Shown in pieces: positions 1 to 6,238 of a DNA stretch of 41,437 nt. Under the pieces are notes generated by a model that worked only from the letters and a program-made list of their open reading frames with translations, had not been told where the DNA came from and did not search any database. The stretch is from Chitinophagaceae bacterium UBA2789. Its GTDB lineage: Bacteria > Bacteroidota > Bacteroidia > Chitinophagales > Chitinophagaceae. The DNA is taken from contig DEHX01000076.1 in NCBI GenBank assembly GCA_002352145.1, forward strand, positions 1-41,437, read 5' to 3'. Positions within the stretch are counted from its first letter, which is position 1. Each line of letters begins with the position of its first letter. Both the position numbers and the translations under genes were made by a program.

Positions 1-1278
1 ATAACCGCAAAAACCCTTTACATCGCTGATAGTGCCGCTTTTCATCGTCATGCCATTATATTCCGGCAATGATTTCAGGAAAAAAGGAAACCAGTCCTTT
101 GTTTTGGCATATTTCAATACTTCTACCTGGGCATGGGTAGTAACCCGGTTGAGAGGTGAAAGGCCGGAACCATCATAAATATTCAATTCATCTTCATCCA
201 GGCCTGTTTCTTTCCAGAATTTCTTAACGATAGCCACCCCACTGTCTGTACGGCCGAAGCCTTGTTTTTCGTAAGCAAAGGTCTTTATTAATGCTTCACC
301 GTAAAGGTTAATGCTTTTTTTATTGAACCAGTAGATGATCGAATCGAGGGAGGGAGAAAAATGGACATATTCCCTCTCAACTTGTTTATTTATTGAATCA
401 TTTAAAAAAATTGAGCCTAAATATCGTGGCTGCCTGAAATTATTTTTATTTGATTCAACTACTGTTTCAATAAATTGATCAGGCGGATTAATCATTGAGC
501 CGGAAATAGAAAAACTTTGCTCATTTACCGGTATTGTTCCCCTGATTTCAACTTGTGAATTGGCTCCATTAACCGGAAGATATATGTATGCATTATCACC
601 ACTACCCTTAGCTGCAGCTATCACTTCAGATTTAAAATCGGGTAAATAAAGAGTGGGAATTGTTTTTATAACATCTACTCTGTCTCCTATTTTAGAACCT
701 GATTTCAATAGCACCTCATACTGATTCTCTCTCCAATTAAGAAAACCTGATCCGGCGCCATAGTAGTTACCTATATCCTGCCATATCCATCCATCCGGCG
801 TTGATTGACTGCTCCATTTACGAATATCTACCATAACAGCCCCATTCAAAATTGATCCAAAGGATTTGATAAGCATTCCTACATTAGCTAAGACATTACT
901 ATCCCTTGTGCTATTCCACCGCCAACTACCCAGCGTTGGGTCCCCTGATGGAACAATTAAAAGGCTTGCTTCCTTTTTAATATTGGCAAGTAAAAATTGA
1001 GTCTTATACCTGTAATCCTTCCCCAGCAACTCAAAAGCCGTCACACTGGTAATAATCTTTTGTGTGGATGCCGGGGCCAGTCCAATCTGTGAGTTTTTGT
1101 CGAATACGACTTGCCCGGTTTTCGCATCAATTACATAAAAGGAACTGATGGCATGTTTAAGCTGTTCATCTTTTTCAAATGCAGCAAAAGCTTTGTTTAA
1201 ACGCTGGGAAACAGTCTGACTGTAAGAAACAACAACCAATAAAAAACAACCAGCAACCAGCAAGAAAACTTTTTTCAT
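1..1278 (-). CDS. dacB: D-alanyl-D-alanine carboxypeptidase/endopeptidase, PBP4 family (3' end beyond window)
   Basis: Penicillin-binding protein of the PBP4/DacB (peptidase S13) type, which trims or cleaves peptidoglycan cross-links in the periplasm. The minus-strand frame is open from an ATG at 1278 to the window edge, giving 426 codons without a stop. The N-terminus is a signal peptide (MKKVFLLVAG start, cleavage near SYSQ). The active-site SxxK is visible as ASTQK with Ser71 and Lys74. The family signature YDGSGLSPLNRVT is present, and a KSGT (KTG-type) triad element in MKSGTISDVKGFCG lies at the truncated end. The second (SxN-type) motif is less clear; the region YGAGSGFLNW is the likely site. 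Divergent from cinA with about 58 bases between start codons. The family call is firm; the gene symbol rests on the family only. Confidence 0.9.
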   Translation of the reverse strand, partial: MKKVFLLVAGCFLLVVVSYSQTVSQRLNKAFAAFEKDEQLKHAISSFYVIDAKTGQVVFDKNSQIGLAPASTQKIITSVTAFELLGKDYRYKTQFLLANIKKEASLLIVPSGDPTLGSWRWNSTRDSNVLANVGMLIKSFGSILNGAVMVDIRKWSSQSTPDGWIWQDIGNYYGAGSGFLNWRENQYEVLLKSGSKIGDRVDVIKTIPTLYLPDFKSEVIAAAKGSGDNAYIYLPVNGANSQVEIRGTIPVNEQSFSISGSMINPPDQFIETVVESNKNNFRQPRYLGSIFLNDSINKQVEREYVHFSPSLDSIIYWFNKKSINLYGEALIKTFAYEKQGFGRTDSGVAIVKKFWKETGLDEDELNIYDGSGLSPLNRVTTHAQVEVLKYAKTKDWFPFFLKSLPEYNGMTMKSGTISDVKGFCGY

Positions 1279-1291
1279 AGCTATGTGTTGA

Positions 1292-1299
1292 TAACTTTG
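1292..1299 (+). promoter_or_regulatory. Bacteroidota-type -7 promoter element for cinA
   Basis: TAACTTTG is an exact match to the Bacteroidota -7 consensus TAnnTTTG, 37 bases before the cinA ATG. The expected -33 TTTG is degenerate: only a T-run near 1270 lies at roughly suitable spacing, inside the first codons of the divergent carboxypeptidase gene. Confidence 0.5.
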
Positions 1300-1336
1300 C
1301 TTAAAACTAATTCATTTCGTATTAATCATTTCCTAA

Positions 1337-2605
1337 ATGACTTCCCCCTCAGTAACTGCTTCCATTATCACTATCGGCGATGAACTCCTGATCGGCCAGA
1401 CCATTGATACCAACTCGGCTTTTATCGCCCAGGAATTGAATAAAATTGGTGTTTGGGTGCGCCGGCGGGTAGCGGTGGGAGATGTGTATGACGAGATATG
1501 GAATGCATTGGATGAAGAAAGTAAACAATCCGATATAATTATAATAACCGGCGGACTAGGTCCAACAGCTGATGATATTACCAAACCATTACTCTGCAAC
1601 TATTTTGGCGGCAAACTGGTGGTCAATGAAGAAGTACTGGCTCATGTAAAATATCTATTCGAGAAAATATACCGGCGACCCGGCCCGATACTGGAAAGAA
1701 ACCTTAAACAGGCAGAAGTACCGGATGTGTGTACGGTTTTACATAATGCAAGAGGAACAGCTCCCGGAATGCTTTTCAATAAAGACGGGCGGGTATATAT
1801 CTCTTTGCCTGGTGTACCACATGAAATGAAAGGCCTGATGACCAGTGAAGTCATTCCCCGGCTGTTGAACGAATTCCGGATGCCGGCCATTGTTCACAAA
1901 ACCGTTTTCACCGCAGGACAGGGAGAATCTGTGATCGCTGAATTGCTGAAAGATTTTGAACCGGCCTTGCCCGCACATATTAAACTGGCTTACCTGCCCA
2001 ATTATGGTATGGTAAAATTGCGGCTGACTGCGAAAGGTAATAGTAAAGCAGAAGTTGAAACTGAATTGCAACCTTATTTTGAAAAGCTACAGGAATTAGT
2101 AAAAGAATACCTGGTTACAAATGAGGATGAAGGCCTGGAAATCGTAGTTGGAAAAATACTCAAAGAAAAAAATAAAACAATGGCTACTGCCGAAAGCTGT
2201 ACCGGCGGCTATATAGCTCATCTTATTACCTCCGTTGCCGGCTCATCAGCCTGGTACAAAGGCTCGGTGGTAAGCTATGACAATACGGTAAAAGAAAATT
2301 TGCTCGGAGTTCAACATGAAACATTGATGAGTGCGGGAGCTGTAAGTAAAGAGACCGTAATACAAATGGCAAATGGAGCGGTTCAAACATTAAAAGTAGA
2401 TTATGCATTAGCAACCTCAGGAATCATGGGGCCGGGTGGTGGCAGCGAGGATAAACCTGTGGGAACAGCCTGGATCGCCGTTGCCAGCAAAGAAAAAACC
2501 GAAACCCTCAAACTTAACCTTCGGTTTGACCGCCAGAGAAATATTGCCATGACAGCTGCCAATGCCTTGAATTTTCTCCGCAAATTCATATTGTCAGACG
2601 CCTGA
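1337..2605 (+). CDS. cinA: CinA-family nicotinamide-nucleotide amidohydrolase
   Basis: Two-domain CinA protein of 422 residues, the usual length. Residues 1-170 are a MoCF_biosynth (MoaB/Mog-like) domain: it opens with ASIITIGDELLIGQTIDTNS and carries the loop IIITGGLGPTADDIT. The C-terminal half (about 260-420) is the CinA/PncC domain, with ATAESCTGGYIAHLITSVAG and ATSGIMGPGGGS marking the deamidase active site. In characterised members the C-terminal domain converts nicotinamide mononucleotide to nicotinate mononucleotide, recycling NAD, and the N-terminal domain may act as an ADP-ribose pyrophosphatase. The ATG at 1337 places the conserved first strand at residue 8. Transcribed alone; a promoter element lies at 1292-1299. 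Confidence 0.95.
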   Translation: MTSPSVTASIITIGDELLIGQTIDTNSAFIAQELNKIGVWVRRRVAVGDVYDEIWNALDEESKQSDIIIITGGLGPTADDITKPLLCNYFGGKLVVNEEVLAHVKYLFEKIYRRPGPILERNLKQAEVPDVCTVLHNARGTAPGMLFNKDGRVYISLPGVPHEMKGLMTSEVIPRLLNEFRMPAIVHKTVFTAGQGESVIAELLKDFEPALPAHIKLAYLPNYGMVKLRLTAKGNSKAEVETELQPYFEKLQELVKEYLVTNEDEGLEIVVGKILKEKNKTMATAESCTGGYIAHLITSVAGSSAWYKGSVVSYDNTVKENLLGVQHETLMSAGAVSKETVIQMANGAVQTLKVDYALATSGIMGPGGGSEDKPVGTAWIAVASKEKTETLKLNLRFDRQRNIAMTAANALNFLRKFILSDA

Positions 2606-2658
2606 TTCTCCTGCCGATAGACAGGTATTGATGTTTTAAGGGATTAGCCGGAAAACTT

Positions 2659-2666
2659 TACCTTTG
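2659..2666 (+). promoter_or_regulatory. Bacteroidota-type -7 promoter element for the E2 gene
   Basis: TACCTTTG matches TAnnTTTG exactly. A TGTTTT at 2632-2637 lies 21 bases upstream and could be a degenerate -33 element. The predicted start site is about 70 bases before the ATG at 2744, so the 5' leader includes the 14-bp tandem repeat at 2708-2735. Confidence 0.5.
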
Positions 2667-2707
2667 GCCCGAACGATTGTTATTGCTGCCGGCAGGTATG
2701 CCAGACA

Positions 2708-2735
2708 ATCTGCAATCTAAAATCTGCAATCTAAA
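2708..2735 (+). repeat. Two tandem copies of a 14-bp unit in the E2 5' leader
   Basis: ATCTGCAATCTAAA occurs twice, head to tail and without mismatch, ending 8 bases before the E2 start codon. It lies in the untranslated leader, downstream of the promoter-like element at 2659. I see no further copies in this window. Confidence 0.85.
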
Positions 2736-2743
2736 ATAGTTAT

Positions 2744-4093
2744 ATGGCTTTAGTTGATTTAGTAATGCCAAAACTGGGTGAAAGTATTATGGAAGCTACT
2801 GTATTGAAATGGCATAAAAAGCCGGGAGATACCGTACAAATGGATGAAACCGTTTTGGAAATAGCAACAGACAAAGTAGACAGCGAAGTGCCAAGTACTG
2901 CAGCCGGAGTAATTGAAGAAATTCTATTCAATGTCAACGATGTAGTTCCGATCGGCACTACCATTGCCCGTATACGAACAGGTGCTGCCGAACCGGTTGC
3001 CTCATCCTCTCCCGTCGTTCTAGCCACTGCGCAGGAAACAGCCAAGGTGCCTATGCAGGAAGCCGTGGTCGTAGAAACAGTTCCGACACATTCCAACCAA
3101 AAGCCTGCTACCGGTAATGGCTCCTCAAACCGCTTCTATTCTCCTCTCGTTCTTAATATTGCTGCCAGCGAAGGTGTCAGTATGACTGAACTGGAAAACA
3201 TACCCGGCACTGGCAATGAAGGAAGGGTGACCAAGAAAGATATTTTACAATATGTAAGCGGAAGAAAGTCGGGAGTGGTAAGCCGTGAGTCCGGAGCCCG
3301 GCCTGCAGAAATGGTTATACCTGTTTCCAAAGTGGAAACTGACAGACAAACAGGCAGCAACCAGCAACTAACCACTTACACCGGAAATGTAGAGATTATT
3401 GAGATGGACCGGATGCGTAAACTGATTGCTGACCACATGGTACGCAGCAAGCAGACGAGTCCCCATGTTACCAGCTTCACCGAAGCAGATGTTACCAACC
3501 TGGTAATGTGGCGGGACAAAGTGAAAAAAGAATTTGAGAAAAGAGAAGGAACCAAGATAACTTTTACCCCCCTGTTTATTGAGGCAATAGTAAAATGTAT
3601 TAAAAAGTTTCCGTTGATCAATTGCTCGTTAGATGGTAATAATATTATTGTTAAAAAAGATATCAATATTGGCATGGCCACTGCCCTGCCAAGCGGCAAC
3701 CTGATTGTACCGGTAATAAAAAATGCAGACCAGCTAAATATGGTGGGATTGGCCAAACAGGTAAACAACCTGGCTGATGCTGCAAGAAACGGAAAACTGA
3801 AAGCGGATGATACACAGGGAGGCACATTCACACTTACCAATGTAGGCACTTTTGGCAGCCTGATGGGGACTCCTATTATCAATCAGCCGCAGGTAGCCAT
3901 TATGGCTGTTGGTGCTATCAAGAAAAGGCCTGTTGTGATAGAAACACCGGCTGGTGACAGTATAGCAATCCGCCATATGATGTACCTGAGCATGAGCTAC
4001 GACCACCGGATAGTAGATGGCAGTCTCGGCGCCACTTTCCTTACGGCTGTTGCCAAAGAACTGGAAAACTTTAATATCGAAAGGGAGTTTTAA
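2744..4093 (+). CDS. Dihydrolipoamide acyltransferase (E2) of a 2-oxoacid dehydrogenase complex
   Basis: Lipoyl-dependent acyltransferase core of a 2-oxoacid dehydrogenase complex, 449 residues. Residues 1-77 are one lipoyl domain; the attachment lysine is Lys44 in ATDKVDSEV. A flexible Ala/Pro/Val-rich linker follows. The peripheral-subunit-binding domain is at about 131-171 (FYSPLVLNIAASEG to GRVTKKDILQYV). The catalytic domain fills 210-449, with the HxxxDG active site in SYDHRIVDGSLG (His421, Asp425). Domain order and length fit the branched-chain or 2-oxoglutarate E2 groups; the TDKVDSEVPS sequence resembles branched-chain-type E2 proteins, but substrate cannot be fixed by eye. No E1 or E3 gene lies in the window. 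An intrinsic-terminator-like hairpin follows at 4114. Confidence 0.92.
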   Translation: MALVDLVMPKLGESIMEATVLKWHKKPGDTVQMDETVLEIATDKVDSEVPSTAAGVIEEILFNVNDVVPIGTTIARIRTGAAEPVASSSPVVLATAQETAKVPMQEAVVVETVPTHSNQKPATGNGSSNRFYSPLVLNIAASEGVSMTELENIPGTGNEGRVTKKDILQYVSGRKSGVVSRESGARPAEMVIPVSKVETDRQTGSNQQLTTYTGNVEIIEMDRMRKLIADHMVRSKQTSPHVTSFTEADVTNLVMWRDKVKKEFEKREGTKITFTPLFIEAIVKCIKKFPLINCSLDGNNIIVKKDINIGMATALPSGNLIVPVIKNADQLNMVGLAKQVNNLADAARNGKLKADDTQGGTFTLTNVGTFGSLMGTPIINQPQVAIMAVGAIKKRPVVIETPAGDSIAIRHMMYLSMSYDHRIVDGSLGATFLTAVAKELENFNIEREF

Positions 4094-4113
4094 ATTATTA
4101 GAACTTTATTTTT

Positions 4114-4146
4114 AAAGCTTCTGAAGTATTCAGAAGCTTTTCTTTT
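4114..4146 (+). terminator. Intrinsic terminator-like hairpin after the E2 gene
   Basis: A perfect 12-bp stem (AAAGCTTCTGAA, loop GTA, TTCAGAAGCTTT) is followed by a T-rich tract (TCTTTT). It begins 20 bases after the E2 stop and its tail ends only 4 bases before the next ATG at 4151, so it also lies in or at the very start of the downstream gene's leader. Confidence 0.8.
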
Positions 4147-4150
4147 AAGT

Positions 4151-4852
4151 ATGAGACATACATTTTTTTTCATCATGCTATTATATATCCAGCCGATCAT
4201 GGCACAAATGGGAAGCTGGAATATCGTCAACGCCAAACTCGATCTTACTCAAAAATGGAACCTGTTTGGTGAATTACAACTTCGCTCATTAAAGTATTAT
4301 AACGATTTCCACTATTATGAAGTAAAGGGAGGAGCCAGCTATGCCATTAGCAAAGGGACCTCTGTTTCGGCTGGATTTGGAATTTTCGACACCTACTCTC
4401 CGGGCGGAAATTTTAAAACACCAATGGTTAATGACGAATGGAGGACATGGATCCAGGTAAGCCTTACCCAATATGAAAAACGGTTAAAGTTAGAACATCG
4501 CTACCGGGCAGAACAGAGATGGACCAGCAATGGCTTTCGCAACAGGTTCCGGTATAGGATAAATACAGCGCTTCCTTTGAACAATAAAAAAATCGAACCA
4601 GGAACTTATTATCTAACTGCATCGAATGAGCTTTTCTTCACAAACAGGGCCCCCTACTTTGAAAGAACCCGGATTTTCATTGGTGGCGGTTATGAATTCT
4701 CTCATCTTTTTACATTGCAAGCAGGTTATCTGCACCAGTTTGACTACAGGATAAATGATGAAACCGGGAAGGATTTTTTTCAGATTTCTCTCCTGTTCGA
4801 ACTGAAATGGAAAAATAAATCTGGTGAGAAAGTGCCGGGTGGCATGGATTAA
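4151..4852 (+). CDS. DUF2490-type outer-membrane protein
   Basis: Exported protein of 233 residues resembling the DUF2490 family, predicted to form a small outer-membrane beta-barrel of unknown function. The first 18 residues are a signal peptide (hydrophobic FFFIMLLYIQPIMA, cleavage before QMGSW). The rest alternates hydrophobic and polar residues with many aromatic girdle residues, such as WNLFGELQLRSLKYYNDFHY and LEHRYRAEQRW, ending in a strand-like FFQISLLFELKW. It starts 4 bases after the T-tract of the hairpin at 4114-4146, so it is either read through from the E2 gene or has a promoter upstream of that hairpin. Its stop codon overlaps that of the convergent phosphatase by 4 bases. The family assignment is from memory of the pattern and is fairly confident; the function is unknown. 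Confidence 0.8.
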   Translation: MRHTFFFIMLLYIQPIMAQMGSWNIVNAKLDLTQKWNLFGELQLRSLKYYNDFHYYEVKGGASYAISKGTSVSAGFGIFDTYSPGGNFKTPMVNDEWRTWIQVSLTQYEKRLKLEHRYRAEQRWTSNGFRNRFRYRINTALPLNNKKIEPGTYYLTASNELFFTNRAPYFERTRIFIGGGYEFSHLFTLQAGYLHQFDYRINDETGKDFFQISLLFELKWKNKSGEKVPGGMD

Positions 4853-5370
4853 TCCGGTGATTTTTTACCAAATTTTTCTCGCTTGAAAATATAGCCAGTC
4901 CCTTTTCTTTTCAGCACAAACAGGTTATCATATTCTGTGTCCTTCAGATCACCGGGAATTTTTGTGTCCCCGCAAATACCGTTCACAATATCATCAACAG
5001 TATTGGAATGACCCACAATAAGCACATCGCCCTTGAGGATGGATCTTATTTTTTTCAGGAAGGATGGCAAAGAATCAGGCTTACTGCTGTAAAGCTGTAT
5101 CGGCATGCCAAGATATAATTCTTTTAATGGCCTGGCAGTGGAAATTGTACGCAATGTATTTGTTGAAAAAATTTGTTTTACATTTTTGCTCCCGAGGATA
5201 TCTTTCAGTTTCAGTGCCCTTTCTTCACCTTCCGGGGAAAGGGGCGGGTCAGTGGCGGGCTTCATAGTTGCCATATCAATTCCTGTTGCTTTTTCTGCAT
5301 GCCTTACGACATAAATAGTATTATGGCAGGATGAAAATGCCACCAGCAAAAACAATAACCTTACTTTCAT
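4849..5370 (-). CDS. SixA-like histidine phosphatase lipoprotein
   Basis: Histidine phosphatase (phosphoglycerate-mutase-like) superfamily, 173 residues. The catalytic RHAE motif is IYVVRHAEKA (Arg23, His24), and the second active-site histidine is in LIVGHSNTVDDIV. The sequence DPPLSPEGEERALKLKDIL is typical of SixA/phosphatase relatives. The N-terminus MKVRLLFLLVAFSSC is a lipoprotein signal with Cys15 as the likely acylated residue; the lipobox is imperfect but acceptable for Bacteroidota. It should therefore act in the periplasm on a small phosphate ester or phosphoprotein, unlike cytoplasmic E. coli SixA, which acts on phosphohistidine. The substrate is unknown. Its stop overlaps the convergent DUF2490 gene by 4 bases. 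Confidence 0.85.
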   Translation of the reverse strand: MKVRLLFLLVAFSSCHNTIYVVRHAEKATGIDMATMKPATDPPLSPEGEERALKLKDILGSKNVKQIFSTNTLRTISTARPLKELYLGMPIQLYSSKPDSLPSFLKKIRSILKGDVLIVGHSNTVDDIVNGICGDTKIPGDLKDTEYDNLFVLKRKGTGYIFKREKFGKKSPD

Positions 5371-5454
5371 AAGTTAACGATTTAACATTCTAAAATTAAA
5401 CTTCCTTTCCATACATATCGTCTTTTTTGTAAATTAGGAATCAAAATCCGCAAT

Positions 5455-6171
5455 ATGAAGTCTTTATCCGAAACCTGGTTTGCCGAAGGCCGTATAGATT
5501 TCGAGTTAAAAAAGTATACTTTACTTGCTTACCTGCAGGAAGTGAACAAATACTTCCATGAAAACAAATTATACCCGCAACTGGCAGATATTATTTTTCA
5601 CTATAATAATATTGTTGCTTTTCGGGAAAACAAGAAATACCTGCAGGAGCATTTTCCTAAAAAGCTAACCGGTATCCAGATGGAAAAACTGCAGATACTG
5701 TATGAACAAATGATTGAAGACGATGAGTTGATGCAGGAACTGGAAGATATCATTCACTACTCTGCCAGCCGAATCAAAAGAACTATTCATAACGGAACCG
5801 AGATTTATGAATTTGTGGAAGAGAAGATCAATATTACCCCAGTAGGCCTGATACCACTGGATACACAGGAAGGTTATTTCTTTCTCAGCAGTGGAAATAT
5901 TAAAAGCACAAGGGTTTACCATTACAGGCTTTCTTTCTTCGAAAAGCATGATGAAAAATACAGAAGTATTAAAACGGTATTTGTTGACAACTGGGTTCGA
6001 AGTATAAGCAGCACCTACGAACACATTAAAGCTGAATTGATAAAACAACGCAGAGAACTACCCAATCCGGCCGTATACTCCATAGAAACAGAACTTGCAT
6101 TCCCGGTGGATGAAACACTGTTACCCATAGCCAAGCGAAGCCTGGTAAAATTTATCAGCGAAGCCGCATAG
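5455..6171 (+). CDS. Conserved hypothetical cytoplasmic protein, 238 residues
   Basis: I do not recognise a characterised family. The protein has no signal peptide or membrane segment. It is rich in charged and aromatic residues and appears helical over about 1-130 (KYTLLAYLQEVNKYFHENK, EDDELMQELEDIIHYSASR), followed by a mixed alpha/beta part with FLSSGNIKSTRVYHYRLSFF. The C-terminal LLPIAKRSLVKFISEAA looks like an amphipathic helix. Codon use resembles the neighbours, so it is very probably expressed. It may be a Bacteroidota-specific family. It stands alone, divergent from the phosphatase gene and convergent with the S9 peptidase gene, so context gives no role. Confidence 0.85.
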   Translation: MKSLSETWFAEGRIDFELKKYTLLAYLQEVNKYFHENKLYPQLADIIFHYNNIVAFRENKKYLQEHFPKKLTGIQMEKLQILYEQMIEDDELMQELEDIIHYSASRIKRTIHNGTEIYEFVEEKINITPVGLIPLDTQEGYFFLSSGNIKSTRVYHYRLSFFEKHDEKYRSIKTVFVDNWVRSISSTYEHIKAELIKQRRELPNPAVYSIETELAFPVDETLLPIAKRSLVKFISEAA

Positions 6172-6180
6172 AGGAGTTAA

Positions 6181-6226
6181 TTGGTTAATCAGGACATTGA
6201 AAATTTGGGTTTTCCTGAATAACCAA
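6181..6226. terminator. Long inverted repeat between convergent genes
   Basis: TTGGTTAATCAGGA (6181-6194) pairs with TCCTGAATAACCAA (6213-6226) with one mismatch over 14 bp, around an 18-base loop. It lies between the stop at 6171 (plus) and the stop at 6239 (minus), where a bidirectional terminator is expected. The flanks are AT-rich but have no clean T-run, so termination is inferred from position and shape. Confidence 0.5.
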
Positions 6227-6238
6227 TCATACAATTGA

